NCBI GenBank assembly: GCA_022747635.1
Contig: JAKTNV010000638.1
Location: 25,794-89,793, forward strand
Length of the DNA stretch: 64,000 nt
Source: Hetaerina americana
Lineage: Eukaryota > Arthropoda > Insecta > Odonata > Calopterygidae
Direction: 5' to 3'
Position numbers and translations under genes: made by a program. Below are positions 34,707-49,103 of the stretch, piece after piece (position 1 is the stretch's first letter; every line of letters starts with the position of its first letter). The notes below the pieces were generated by a model. That model did not search any database. It saw only the letters and a list, made by a program, of their open reading frames with translations, and had not been told where the DNA came from.

Positions 34707-37186
34707 ATGCCTTCTATACACCTCAAACATTCACTCTATAATGGAAGATTGTTGTTTTTCGCAATATTTTTGGAAATTTGGGCTCTTTTACTAACATAAA
34801 CACTTGCGCTGAGACATCTTTTATTCTCATTTATTGTCTTTAATGATTTATTCTGGGTTTTATTTTGTTTATTTGATGAAAATGAACAACAATACACACC
34901 ATGGAAACATTTTTGTTTGATTCGTGTCGAGTGAGAATTTCACCTAGAACCCAAAGGGGGGGTATTGGCATTTTTCATGGAAAAATGTGAAAAATTAAAA
35001 TTTCTAAAAATGAAATAAATGCCTTCTATACACCTCAAACATTCACTCCATGATGGATGATTGTTTTTTTTCGCAATATTTTTGGAAATTTGGGCTCTTT
35101 TACTAACATTAACACTTGCGCTGAGGCATCTTTTATGCTCATTTCTTGTCTTTAATGATTTATTCTGGGTTTTATTTTGTTTATTTGAAGTAAATGAACA
35201 ACAATACACACAATGGAAACATTTTTGTTTGATTCGTTTCGAGTGAGATTTTAACCTAAGAACTTTTCATGGAAAAATGTGAAAAATTAAAATTTCTAAA
35301 AATGAAATAAATGCCTTCTATATACCTCAAACATTCACTCTATAGTGGAAGATTGTTGTTTTTCGCAATATTTTTGGAAATTTGGGCTCTTTTAGTAACA
35401 TTAACACTTTCGCTGAGGCATCTTTTATGCTCATTTCTTGTCTTTAATGATTTATTCTGGGTTTTATTTTGTTTATTTGATGAAAATGAACAACAATACA
35501 CACCATGGAAACATTTTTGTTTGAATCGTGTCGAGTGAGATTTTCACCTAGAACCCAAAGGGGGGGGGTATTCGCACTTTTCATGGAAAAATGTGAAAAA
35601 TAAAAATTTCTAAAAATGAAATAAATGCCTTCTATACACCTCAAACATTCACTCTATAATGGAAGATTGTTGTTTTTCGCAATATTTTTGGAAATTTGGG
35701 CTCTTTTACTAACATTAACACTTGCGCTGAGGCATCTTTTATGCTCATTTCTTGTCTTTAATGATTTATTCTGGGTTTTATTTTGTTTATTTGATGAAAA
35801 TGAACAACAATACACACCATGGAAACATTTTTGTTTGATTCGGTTCGAGTGAGATTTTCACCTAGAACTCAAGGGGGGGGTATTGGCACTTTTCATGGAA
35901 AAATTTGAAAAATTAAAATATCTAAAAATGAAATAAATTCCTTCTATACACCTCAAACATTCACTCTATAATGGAAGATTGTTGTTTTTCGCAATATTTT
36001 TGGAAATTTGGGCTCTTTTACTAACATTAACACTTGCGCTGAGGCATCTTTTATGCTCATTTCTTGTCTTTAGTGATTAATTCTGGGTTTTATTTTGTTT
36101 ATTTGATGAAAATGAACAACAATACACACCATGGAAACATTTTTGTTTGATTCGTGTCGAGTGAGATTTTCACCTAGAACCCAGAGGCGGGGGTATTCGC
36201 ACTTTTCATGGAAAAATGTGAAAAATTAAAATTTCTAAAAATGAATAAATGCCTTCTATACACCTCAAACATTCACTCTATAATGGAAGATTGTTGTTTT
36301 GCGCAATATTTTTGGAAATTTGGGCTCTTTTACTAACATTAACACTTGCGCTAAGGCATCTTTTATGCTCATTTCTTGTCTTTAATGATTTATTCTGGGT
36401 TTTATTTTGTTTATTTGATGTAAATGAACAACAATACACACCATGGAAACATTTTTGTTTGATTCGGTTCGAGTGAGATTTTCACCTAGAACCCAAAGGG
36501 GGGGGTATTGGCACTTTTCATGGAAAAATGTGAAAACTTAAAATGTCTAAAAATGAAATAAATGCCTTCTATACACCTCAAACATTCACTCTATAATGGA
36601 AGATTGTTGTTTTTCGCAATATTTTTGGAAATTTGGGCTCTTTTCCTAACATTAACACTCGCGCTGAGGCATCTTCGATGCTCATTTCTTGTCTTTAATG
36701 ATTTATTCAAGGTTTTATTTTGTTTATTTGATGAAAATGAACAACAATACACACCATGGAAACATTTTTGTTTGATTCGTGTCGAGTGAGATTTTCACCT
36801 AGAACCCAAAGGGGGGGTATTGGCACTTTTCATGGAAAAATGTGAAAAATTAAAATTTCTAAAAATGAAATAAATGCCTTCTATACACCTCAAACATTCA
36901 CTCTATAATGGAAGACTGTTGTTTTTCGCAATATTTTTGGAAATTTGGGCTCTTTTACTAACATTAACACTCGCGCAGAGGCACCTTTTATGCTCATTTC
37001 TTGTCTTTAATGATTTTTTCTGGGTTTTATTTTGTTTATTTGAAGAAAATGAACAACAATACACACCATGGAAACATTTTTGTTTGATTCGTGTCGAGTG
37101 AGATTTTCACCTAGAACCCAAAGGGGGGGGTATTCGCACTTTTCATGGAAAAATGTGAAAAATAAAAATTTCTAAAAATGAAATAA

Positions 37187-40100
37187 ATGCCTTCTATACA
37201 CCTCAAACATTCATTCTATAATGGAAGATTGTTGTTTTTCGCAATATTTTTGGAAATTTGCGCTCTTTTACTAACATTAACACTCGCGCTGAGGCATCTT
37301 TTATGCTCATTTCTTGTCTTTAATGATTTATTCTGGGTTTTATTTTGTTTATTTGATGAAAATGAACGACAATACACACCATGGAAACATTTTTGTTTGA
37401 TTCGGTTCGAGTGAGATTTTCACCTAGAGCCCAAAGGGGGGGGTATTGGCACTTTTCATGGAAAAATGTGAAAATTTAAACTTTCTAAAAATGAAATAAA
37501 TGCCTTCAATACACCTCAAACATTCACTCTATAACGGAAGATTGTTGTTTTTCGCAATATTTTTGGAAATTTGGGCTCTTTTACTAACATTAATACTTGC
37601 GCTGAGGCATCTTTTATGCTCATTTCTTGTCTTTAATGATTTATTCTGGGTTTTATTTTGTTTATTTGATGAAAATGAACAACAATACACACCATGGAAA
37701 CATTTTTGTTTGATTCGTGTCGAGTGAGATTTTCACCTAGAACCCAAAGGGTATTGGCACTTTTCATGGAAAAATTTTAAATATTAAAATTTCTAAAAAT
37801 GAAATAAATTCCTTCTATACACCTCAAACATTCACTCTATAATGGAAGATTGTTGTTTTTCGCAATATTTTGAAATTTGGGCTCTTTTACTAACATTAAC
37901 ACTTGCGCTGAGGCATCTTTTATGCTCATTTCTTGTCTTTAGTGATTTATTCTGGGTTTTATTTTGTTTATTTGATGAAAATGAACAACAATACACACCA
38001 TGGAAACATTTTTGTTTGATTCGTGTCGAGTGAGATTTTCACCTAGAACCAGAGGCGGGGGTATTCGCACTTTTCAAGGAAAAATGTGAAAAATTAAAAT
38101 TTCTAAAAATGAATAAATGCCTTCTATACACCTCAAACATTCACTATATAATGGAAGATTGTTGTTTTTCGCAATATTTTTGGAAATTTGGGCTCTTTTA
38201 CTAACATTAACACTTGCGCTAAGGCATCTTTTATGCTCATTTCTTGTCTTTAATGATTTATTCTGGGTTTATTTTGTTTATTTGATGAAAATGAACAACA
38301 ATACACACCATGGAAACATTTTTGTTTGATTCGTGTCGAGTGAGATTTTCACCTAGAACCCAAAGGGGGGGTATTGGCACTTTTCATGGAAAAATGTGAA
38401 AAATTAAAATTTCTAAAAATGAAATAAATGCCTTCTATACACCTCAAACATTCACTCTATAATGGAAGACTGTTGTTTTTCGCAATATTTTTGGAAATTT
38501 GGGCTCTTTCACTAACATTAACACTCGCGCTGAGGCATCTTTTATGCTCATTTCTTGTCTTTAATGATTTATTCTGGGTTTTATTTTGTTTATTTGATGA
38601 AAATGAACGACAATACACACCATGGAAACATTTTTGTTTGATTCGTGTCGAGTGAGATTTTCACCTAGAACCCAAAGGGGGGGGTATTCGCACTTTTCAT
38701 GGAAAAATGTGAAAAATTAAAATTTCTAAAAATGAAATAAATGCCTTCTATACACCTCAAACATTCACTCTATAATGGAAGATTGTTGTTTTTCGCAATA
38801 TTTTTGGAAATTTGGGCTCTTTAACTTACATTAACACTCGCGCTGAGGCATCTTTTATGCTCATTTCTTGTCTTTAATGATTTATTCTGGTTTTATTTTG
38901 TTTATTTGAAGTAAATGAACAACAATACACACAATGGAAACATTTTTGTTTGATTCGTTTCGAGTGAGATTTTAACCTAAGAACTTTTCATGGAAAAATG
39001 TGAAAAATTAAAATTTCTAAAAATGAAATAAATGCCTTCTATATACCTCAAACATTCACTCTATAATGGAAGATTGTTGTTTTTCGCAATATTTTTGGAA
39101 ATTTGGGCTCTTTTAGTAACATTAACACTTTCGCTGAGGCATCTTTTATGCTCATTTCTTGTCTTTAATGATTTATTCTGGGTTTTTTTTGTCGAGTTAG
39201 ATTTTCACCTAGAACCCAAAGGGGGGGGGATTGGCACTTTTCATGGAAAAATGTGAGAAATTAAAATTTCTAAAAATGAAATAAATGCCTTCTATACACC
39301 TCAAACATTATAAATAATGGAAGATTGTTGTTTTTCGCAATATTTTTGGAAATTTGGGCTCTTTTACTAACATTAACACTTTCGCTGACACATCTTTTAT
39401 GCTCATTTCTTGTCTTTAATGATTTATTCTGGGTTTTCTTTTGTATATTTGATGAAAATGAACAACAATACACACCATGGAAACATTTTTGTTTGATTCG
39501 TGTCGAGTGAGATTTTCACCTAGAACCCATAGGGGGGTATTTGCACTTTTTATGGAAAAATGTGAAAAATTAAAATTTCTAAAAATGAAATAAATGCCTT
39601 CTATACACCTCAAACATTCACTCTATAATGGAAGATTGTTGTTTTTCGCAATATTTTTGAAATTTGGGCTCTTTAACTAACACTAACACTTGCGCTGAGG
39701 CATCTTTTATGCTCATTTCTTGTCTTTAATGATTTATTCTGGGTTTATTTTGTTTATTTAAAGAAAATGAACAACAATACACACTATGGAAACATTTTTG
39801 TTTGATTCGTTTCGAATGAGATTTTCACCTAAGAACTTTTCATGGAAAAATGTGAAAAATTAAAATTTCTAAAAATGAAATAAATGCCTTCTATACACCT
39901 CAAACATTCACTCTAAAATGGAAGATTGTTGTTTTTCGCAATATTTTTGGAAATTTGGGCTCTTTAACTACCACTAACACTTGCGCTGAGGCATCTTTTA
40001 TGCTCATTTCTTGTCTTTAATGATTTATTATGGGTTTTATTTTGTTTATTTGATGAAAATGAACAACAATACACACCATCGAAACATTTTTGTTTGATTC

Positions 40101-42360
40101 GTGTCGAGTGAGATTTTCACCTAGAACCCAAAGGGGGGGGTATTGGCACTTTTCATGGAAAAATGTGAAAAATTAAAATTTCTAAAAATGAAATAAATGC
40201 CTTCTATACACCTCAAACATTCACTCTATAATGGAAGACTGTTGTTTTTCGCAATATTTTTGGAAATTTGGACTCTTTTACTAACAATAACACTCGCGCT
40301 GAGGCATCTTTTATGCTCATTTCTTGTCTTTAATGATTTATTCTGGGTTTTATTTTGTTTATTTGAAGAAAATGAACAACAATACACATCATGGAAACAT
40401 TTTTGTTTGATTCGTGTCGAGTTAGATTTTCACCTAGAACCCAAAGGGGGGGTATTGGCACTTTTCATGAAAAAATGTGAAAAATTAAAATTTCTAAAAA
40501 TGAAATAAATGCCTTCTATACACCTCAAACATTCACTCTATAATGGAAGATTGTTGTTTTTCGCAATATTTTTGGAAATTTGGGCTCTTTTACTAACATA
40601 AACACTTGCGCTGAGACATCTTTTATTCTCATTTATTGTCTTTAATGATTTATTCTGGGTTTTATTTTGTTTATTTGATGAAAATGAACAACAATACACA
40701 CCATGGAAACATTTTTGTTTGATTCGTGTCGAGTGAGAATTTCACCTAGAACCCAAAGGGGGGTATTGGCATTTTTCATTGAAAAATGTGAAAAATTAAA
40801 ATTTCTAAAAATGAAATAAATGCCTTCTATACACCTCAAACATTCACTCCATGATGGATGATTGTTTTTTTTCGCAATATTTTTGGAAATTTGGGCTCTT
40901 TTACTAACATTAACACTTGCGCTGAGGCATCTTTAATGCTCATTTCTTGTCTTTAATGATTTATTCTGGGTTTTATTTTGTTTATTTGAAGTAAATGAAC
41001 AACAATACACACAATGGAAACATTTTTGTTTGATTCGTTTCGAGTGAGATTTTAACCTAAGAACTTTTCATGGAAAAATGTGAAAAATTAAAATTTCTAA
41101 AAATGAAATAAATGCCTTCTATATACCTCAAACATTCACTCTATAGTGGAAGATTGTTGTTTTTCGCAATATTTTTGGAAATTTGGGCTCTTTTAGTAAC
41201 ATTAACACTTTCCCTGAGGCATCTTTTATGCTCATTTCTTGTCTTTAATGATTTATTCTGGGTTTTTTTTGTTTATTTGATGAAAATGAACAACAATACA
41301 CACCATGGAAACATTTTTGTTTGATTCGTGTCGAGTGAGATTTTCACCTAGAACCCAAAGGGGGGGTATTGGTACTTTTCATGGAAAAATGTGAAAAATT
41401 AAAATTTCTAAAAATGAAATAAATGCCTTCTATACACCTCAAACATTCACTCTATAATGGAAGACTGTTGTTTTTCGCAATATTTTTGGAAATTTGGGCT
41501 CTTTTACTAACATTAACACTCGCGCTGAGGCATCTTTTATGCTCATTTCTTGTCTTTAATGATTTATTCTGGGTTTTATTTTGTTTATTTGATGAAAATG
41601 AACAACAATACACACCATGGAAACATTTTTGTTTGATTCGTGTCGAGTGAGATTTTCACCTAGAACCCAAAGGGGGGGGTATTCGCACTTTTCATGGAAA
41701 AATGTGAAAAATAAAAATTTCTAAAAATGAAATAAATGCCTTCTATACACCTCAAACATTCACTCTATAATGGAAGATTGTTGTTTTTCGCAATATTTTT
41801 GGAAATTTGGGCTCTTTTACTAACATTAACACTTGCGCTGAGGCATCTTTTATGCTCATTTCTTGTCTTTAATGATTTATTCTGGGTTTTATTTTGTTTA
41901 TTTGATGAAAATGAACAACAATACACACCATGGAAACATTTTTGTTTGATTCGGTTCGAGTGAGATTTTCACCTAGAACTCAAGGGGGGGGTATTGGCAC
42001 TTTTCATGGAAAAATTTGAAAAATTAAAATTTCTAAAAATGAAATAAATTCCTTCTATACACCTCAAACATTCACTCTATAATGGAAGATTGTTGTTTTT
42101 CGCAATATTTTTGGAAATTTGGGCTCTTTTACTAACATTAACACTTGCGCTGAGGCATCTTTTATGCTCATTTCTTGTCTTTAGTGATTAATTCTGGGTT
42201 TTATTTTGTTTATTTGATGAAAATGAACAACAATACACACCATGGAAACATTTTTGTTTGATTCGTGTCGAGTGAGATTTTCACCTAGAACCCAGAGGCG
42301 GGGGTATTCGCACTTTTCATGGAAAAATGTGAAAAATTAAAATTTCTAAAAATGAAATAA
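37187..42360 (+). repeat. 5.17-kb 17-monomer HOR, copy 1
   Basis: Seventeen units start at 37187, 37500, 37808, 38117, 38428, 38741, 39032, 39285, 39594, 39884, 40197, 40509, 40820, 41112, 41423, 41736 and 42048. Shared rare marks with the next copy include AATTTGCGC with ACGACAAT in the first unit, AATTTTAAATATT near 37775, CTGACACATC and TTGTATATTTG in the 39285 unit, CATCGAAAC near 40078, and TTTCCCTGAGG near 41210. Single-base indels account for the small length difference (5174 bp against 5180 bp). It includes the fourth core cassette. Confidence 0.86.
38428..40508 (+). repeat. Seven-monomer core cassette, copy 4
   Basis: Units start at 38428, 38741 (291 bp), 39032 (253 bp), 39285 (309 bp), 39594 (290 bp), 39884 and 40197. 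One G is missing from CTGGGTTTTATT in the second unit and bases are missing from T- and A-runs in the fifth, which makes both slightly shorter than usual. The cassette sits inside the first 17-monomer HOR copy. Confidence 0.82.
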
Positions 42361-45300
42361 ATGCCTTCTATACACCTCAAACATTCATTCTATAATGGAA
42401 GATTGTTGTTTTTCGCAATATTTTTGGAAATTTGCGCTCTTTTACTAACATTAACACTCGCGCTGAGGCATCTTTTATGCTCATTTCTTGTCTTTAATGA
42501 TTTATTCTGGGTTTTATTTTGTTTATTTGATGAAAATGAACGACAATACACACCATGGAAACATTTTTGTTTGATTCGGTTCGAGTGAGATTTTCACCTA
42601 GAGCCCAAAGGGGGGGGTATTGGCACTTTTCATGGAAAAATGTGAAAATTTAAACTTTCTAAAAATGAAATAAATGCCTTCAATACACCTCAAACATTCA
42701 CTCTATAACGGAAGATTGTTGTTTTTCGCAATATTTTTGGAAATTTGGGCTCTTTTACTAACATTAATACTTGCGCTGAGGCATCTTTTATGCTCATTTC
42801 TTGTCTTTAATGATTTATTCTGGGTTTTATTTTGTTTATTTGATGAAAATGAACAACAATACACACCATGGAAACATTTTTGTTTGATTCGTGTCGAGTG
42901 AGATTTTCACCTAGAACCCAAAGGGTATTGGCACTTTTCATGGAAAAATTTTAAATATTAAAATTTCTAAAAATGAAATAAATTCCTTCTATACACCTCA
43001 AACATTCACTCTATAATGGAAGATTGTTGTTTTTCGCAATATTTTTGAAAATTTGGGCTCTTTTACTAACATTAACACTTGCGCTGAGGCATCTTTTATG
43101 CTCATTTCTTGTCTTTAGTGATTTATTCTGGGTTTTATTTTGTTTATTTGATGAAAATGAACAACAATACACACCATGGAAACATTTTTGTTTGATTCGT
43201 GTCGAGTGAGATTTTCACCTAGAACCCAGAGGCGGGGGTATTCGCACTTTTCAAGGAAAAATGTGAAAAATTAAAATTTCTAAAAATGAATAAATGCCTT
43301 CTATACACCTCAAACATTCACTATATAATGGAAGATTGTTGTTTTTCGCAATATTTTTGGAAATTTGGGCTCTTTTATTAACATTAACACTTGCGCTAAG
43401 GCATCTTTTATGCTCATTTCTTGTCTTTAATGATTTATTCTGGGTTTTATTTTGTTTATTTGATGAAAATGAACAACAATACACACCATGGAAACATTTT
43501 TGTTTGATTCGTGTCGAGTGAGATTTTCACCTAGAACCCAAAGGGGGGGTATTGGCACTTTTCATGGAAAAATGTGAAAAATTAAAATTTCTAAAAATGA
43601 AATAAATGCCTTCTATACACCTCAAACATTCACTCTATAATGGAAGACTGTTGTTTTTCGCAATATTTTTGGAAATTTGGGCTCTTTCACTAACATTAAC
43701 ACTCGCGCTGAGGCATCTTTTATGCTCATTTCTTGTCTTTAATGATTTATTCTGGGTTTTATTTTGTTTATTTGATGAAAATGAACGACAATACACACCA
43801 TGGAAACATTTTTGTTTGATTCGTGTCGAGTGAGATTTTCACCTAGAACCCAAAGGGGGGGGTATTCGCACTTTTCATGGAAAAATGTGAAAAATTAAAA
43901 TTTCTAAAAATGAAATAAATGCCTTCTATACACCTCAAACATTCACTCTATAATGGAAGATTGTTGTTTTTCGCAATATTTTTGGAAATTTGGGCTCTTT
44001 AACTTACATTAACACTCGCGCTGAGGCATCTTTTATGCTCATTTCTTGTCTTTAATGATTTATTCTGGGTTTTATTTTGTTTATTTGAAGTAAATGAACA
44101 ACAATACACACAATGGAAACATTTTTGTTTGATTCGTTTCGAGTGAGATTTTAACCTAAGAACTTTTCATGGAAAAATGTGAAAAATTAAAATTTCTAAA
44201 AATGAAATAAATGCCTTCTATATACCTCAAACATTCACTCTATAATGGAAGATTGTTGTTTTTCGCAATATTTTTGGAAATTTGGGCTCTTTTAGTAACA
44301 TTAACACTTTCGCTGAGGCATCTTTTATGCTCATTTCTTGTCTTTAATGATTTATTCTGGGTTTTTTTTGTCGAGTTAGATTTTCACCTAGAACCCAAAG
44401 GGGGGGGGATTGGCACTTTTCATGGAAAAATGTGAGAAATTAAAATTTCTAAAAATGAAATAAATGCCTTCTATACACCTCAAACATTATAAATAATGGA
44501 AGATTGTTGTTTTTCGCAATATTTTTGGAAATTTGGGCTCTTTTACTAACATTAACACTTTCGCTGACACATCTTTTATGCTCATTTCTTGTCTTTAATG
44601 ATTTATTCTGGGTTTTCTTTTGTATATTTGATGAAAATGAACAACAATACACACCATGGAAACATTTTTGTTTGATTCGTGTCGAGTGAGATTTTCACCT
44701 AGAACCCATAGGGGGGTATTTGCACTTTTTATGGAAAAATGTGAAAAATTAAAATTTCTAAAAATGAAATAAATGCCTTCTATACACCTCAAACATTCAC
44801 TCTATAATGGAAGATTGTTGTTTTTCGCAATATTTTTTGAAATTTGGGCTCTTTAACTAACACTAACACTTGCGCTGAGGCATCTTTTATGCTCATTTCT
44901 TGTCTTTAATGATTTATTCTGGGTTTTATTTTGTTTATTTAAAGAAAATGAACAACAATACACACTATGGAAACATTTTTGTTTGATTCGTTTCGAGTGA
45001 GATTTTCACCTAAGAACTTTTCATGGAAAAATGTGAAAAATTAAAATTTCTAAAAATGAAATAAATGCCTTCTATACACCTCAAACATTCACTCTAAAAT
45101 GGAAGATTGTTGTTTTTCGCAATATTTTTGGAAATTTGGGCTCTTTAACTACCACTAACACTTGCGCTGAGGCATCTTTTATGCTCATTTCTTGTCTTTA
45201 ATGATTTATTATGGGTTTTATTTTGTTTATTTGATGAAAATGAACAACAATACACACCATCGAAACATTTTTGTTTGATTCGTGTCGAGTGAGATTTTCA

Positions 45301-47540
45301 CCTAGAACCCAAAGGGGGGGGTATTGGCACTTTTCATGGAAAAATGTGAAAAATTAAAATTTCTAAAAATGAAATAAATGCCTTCTATACACCTCAAACA
45401 TTCACTCTATAATGGAAGACTGTTGTTTTTCGCAATATTTTTGGAAATTTGGACTCTTTTAATAACAATAACACTCGCGCTGAGGCATCTTTTATGCTCA
45501 TTTCTTGTCTTTAATGATTTATTCTGGGTTTTATTTTGTTTATTTGAAGAAAATGAACAACAATACACATCATGGAAACATTTTTGTTTGATTCGTGTCG
45601 AGTTAGATTTTCACCTAGAACCCAAAGGGGGGGTATTGGCACTTTTCATGAAAAAATGTGAAAAATTAAAATTTCTAAAAATGAAATAAATGCCTTCTAT
45701 ACACCTCAAACATTCACTCTATAATGGAAGATTGTTGTTTTTCGCAATATTTTTGGAAATTTGGGCTCTTTTACTAACATAAACACTTGCGCTGAGACAT
45801 CTTTTATTCTCATTTATTGTCTTTAATGATTTATTCTGGGTTTTATTTTGTTTATTTGATGAAAATGAACAACAATACACACCATGGAAACATTTTTGTT
45901 TGATTCGTGTCGAGTGAGAATTTCACCTAGAACCCAAAGGGGGGGTATTGGCATTTTTCATTGAAAAATGTGAAAAATTAAAATTTCTAAAAATGAAATA
46001 AATGCCTTCTATACACCTCAAACATTCACTCCATGATGGATGATTGTTTTTTTTCGCAATATTTTTGGAAATTTGGGCTCTTTTACTAACATTAACACTT
46101 GCGCTGAGGCATCTTTAATGCTCATTTCTTGTCTTTAATGATTTATTCTGGGTTTTATTTTGTTTATTTGAAGTAAATGAACAACAATACACACAATGGA
46201 AACATTTTTGTTTGATTCGTTTCGAGTGAGATTTTAACCTAAGAACTTTTCATGGAAAAATGTGAAAAATTAAAATTTCTAAAAATGAAATAAATGCCTT
46301 CTATATACCTCAAACATTCACTCTATAGTGGAAGATTGTTGTTTTTCGCAATATTTTTGGAAATTTGGGCTCTTTTAGTAACATTAACACTTTCCCTGAG
46401 GCATCTTTTATGCTCATTTCTTGTCTTTAATGATTTATTCTGGGTTTTTTTTGTTTATTTGATGAAAATGAACAACAATACACACCATGGAAACATTTTT
46501 GTTTGATTCGTGTCGAGTGAGATTTTCACCTAGAACCCAAAGGGGGGGTATTGGTACTTTTCATGGAAAAATGTGAAAAATTAAAATTTCTAAAAATGAA
46601 ATAAATGCCTTCTATACACCTCAAACATTCACTCTATAATGGAAGACTGTTGTTTTTCGCAATATTTTTGGAAATTTGGGCTCTTTTACTAACATTAACA
46701 CTCGCGCTGAGGCATCTTTTATGCTCATTTCTTGTCTTTAATGATTTATTCTGGGTTTTATTTTGTTTATTTGATGAAAATGAACAACAATACACACCAT
46801 GGAAACATTTTTGTTTGATTCGTGTCGAGTGAGATTTTCACCTAGAACCCAAAGGGGGGGGTATTCGCACTTTTCATGGAAAAATGTGAAAAATAAAAAT
46901 TTCTAAAAATGAAATAAATGCCTTCTATACACCTCAAACATTCACTCTATAATGGAAGATTGTTGTTTTTCGCAATATTTTTGGAAATTTGGGCTCTTTT
47001 ACTAACATTAACACTTGCGCTGAGGCATCTTTTATGCTCATTTCTTGTCTTTAATGATTTATTCTGGGTTTTATTTTGTTTATTTGATGAAAATGAACAA
47101 CAATACACACCATGGAAACATTTTTGTTTGATTCGGTTCGAGTGAGATTTTCACCTAGAACTCAAGGGGGGGTATTGGCACTTTTCATGGAAAAATTTGA
47201 AAAATTAAAATTTCTAAAAATGAAATAAATTCCTTCTATACACCTCAAACATTCACTCTATAATGGAAGATTGTTGTTTTTCGCAATATTTTTGGAAATT
47301 TGGGCTCTTTTACTAACATTAACACTTGCGCTGAGGCATCTTTTATGCTCATTTCTTGTCTTTAGTGATTAATTCTGGGTTTTATTTTGTTTATTTGATG
47401 AAAATGAACAACAATACACACCATGGAAACATTTTTGTATGATTCGTGTCGAGTGAGATTTTCACCTAGAACCCAGAGGCGGGGGTATTCGCACTTTTCA
47501 TGGAAAAATGTGAAAAATTAAAATTTCTAAAAATGAATAA
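42361..47540 (+). repeat. 5.18-kb 17-monomer HOR, copy 2
   Basis: Units run from 42361 to 47229 in the same order as the preceding copy, offset by 5174-5182 bp. After 47540 the series does not restart with a 37187-like unit. It goes on with units like 36249 and 36562, so the source block was larger than one HOR unit. It includes the fifth core cassette. Differences from the first copy are mainly single bases, such as TTTTAATAACAATAAC near 45461. Confidence 0.86.
43606..45689 (+). repeat. Seven-monomer core cassette, copy 5
   Basis: Units start at 43606, 43919 (292 bp), 44211 (253 bp), 44464 (309 bp), 44773 (292 bp), 45065 and 45378. It lies 5178 bp after the fourth copy and shares that copy's private marks (CTTAACTTACATTAAC near 43998 and CTGACACATC near 44565), in line with its place in the second 17-monomer HOR copy. 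Confidence 0.84.
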
Positions 47541-48165
47541 ATGCCTTCTATACACCTCAAACATTCACTCTATAATGGAAGATTGTTGTTTTTCGCAATA
47601 TTTTTGGAAATTTGGGCTCTTTTACTAACATTAACACTTGCGCTAAGGCATCTTTTATGCTCATTTCTTGTCTTTAATGATTTATTCTGGGTTTTATTTT
47701 GTTTATTTGATGTAAATGAACAACAATACACACCATGGAAACATTTTTGTTTGATTCGGTTCGAGTGAGATTTTCACCTAGAACCCAAAGGGGGGGGTAT
47801 TGGCACTTTTCATGGAAAAATGTGAAAACTTAAAATGTCTAAAAATGAAATAAATGCCTTCTATACACCTCAAACATTCACTCTATAATGGAAGATTGTT
47901 GTTTTTCGCAATATTTTTGGAAATTTGGGCTCTTTTACTAACATTAACACTCGCGCTGAGGCATCTTTGATGCTCATTTCTTGTCTTTAATGATTTATTC
48001 AAGGTTTTATTTTGTTTATTTGATGAAAATGAACAACAATACACACCATGGAAACATTTTTGTTTGATTCGTGTCGAGTGAGATTTTCACCTAGAACCCA
48101 AAGGGGGGGTATTGGCACTTTTCATGGAAAAATGTGAAAAATTAAAATTTCTAAAAATGAAATAA
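47229..48165 (+). repeat. 937-bp trimer HOR, copy 1
   Basis: Units start at 47229, 47541 and 47854. Marks are TTTAGTGATTAATTC with CAGAGGCGGGGG; GCGCTAAGG with GATGTAAATG and GAAAACTTAAAATG; and CATCTTTGATGC with TTATTCAAGG. The same three types occur once at 35937-36873, so a single trimer is the state in the upstream block. The first unit is also the last unit of the second 17-monomer HOR copy. Confidence 0.85.
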
Positions 48166-49103
48166 ATGCCTTCTATACACCTCAAACATTCACTCTATAA
48201 TGGAAGATTGTTGTTTTTCGCAATATTTTTGGAAATTTGGGCTCTTTTACTAACATTAACACTTGCGCTGAGGCATCTTTTATGCTCATTTCTTGTCTTT
48301 AGTGATTAATTCTGGGTTTTATTTTGTTTATTTGATGAAAATGAACAACAATACACACCATGGAAACATTTTGGTTTGATTCGTGTCGAGTGAGATTTTC
48401 ACCTAGAACCCAGAGGCGGGGGTATTCGCACTTTTCATGGAAAAATGTGAAAAATTAAAATTTCTAAAAATGAATAAATGCCTTCTATACACCTCAAACA
48501 TTCACTCTATAATGGAAGATTGTTGTTTTTCGCAATATTTTTGGAAATTTGGGCTCTTTTACTAACATTAACACTTGCGCTAAGGCATCTTTTATGCTCA
48601 TTTCTTGTCTTTAATGATTTATTCTGGGTTTTATTGTGTTTATTTGATGTAAATGAACAACAATACACACCATGGAAACATTTTTGTTTGATTCGGTTCG
48701 AGTGAGATTTTCACCTAGAACCCAAAGGGGGGGGTATTGGTACTTTTCATGGAAAAATGTGAAAACTTAAAATGTCTAAAAATGAAATAAATGCCTTCTA
48801 TACACCTCAAACATTCACTCTATAATGGAAGATTGTTGTTTTTCGCAATATTTTTGGAAATTTGGGCTCTTTTACTAACATTAACACTCGCGCTGAGGCA
48901 TCTTTGATGCTCATTTCTTGTCTTTAATGATTTATTCAAGGTTTTATTTTGTTTATTTGATGAAAATGAACAACAATACACACCATGGAAACATTTTTGT
49001 TTGATTCGTGTCGAGTGAGATTTTCACCTAGAACCCAAAGGGGGGGGTATTGGCACTTTTCATGGAAAAATGTGAAAACTTAAAATGTCTAAAAATGAAA
49101 TAA
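48166..49103 (+). repeat. 937-bp trimer HOR, copy 2
   Basis: Units start at 48166, 48478 and 48791, each 937 bp after its counterpart, with the same marks. Private changes include TTTTGGTTTGATTC near 48372 and TTATTGTGTTTATT near 48633. The tail of the last unit has GAAAACTTAAAATG where the first trimer has the usual form, so the exchange point lies in that unit. The series then goes on with 49104 and 49417, matching 36874 and 37187. Confidence 0.83.

Larger units (their letters stand above)
19441..46293 (+). repeat. Zone C: mixed array with 253-bp and 292-bp monomers
   Basis: Units of 290-292 bp start at 19441, 21295, 24082, 24936, 27414, 28271, 32935, 33789, 35019, 38741, 39594, 40820, 43919, 44773 and 46002. 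Units of 253 bp start at 24374, 27706, 33227, 39032 and 44211. Full-length units fill the rest. The zone is organised around five copies of a seven-monomer core cassette, separated by linkers of 4 to 12 monomers. Confidence 0.82.
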
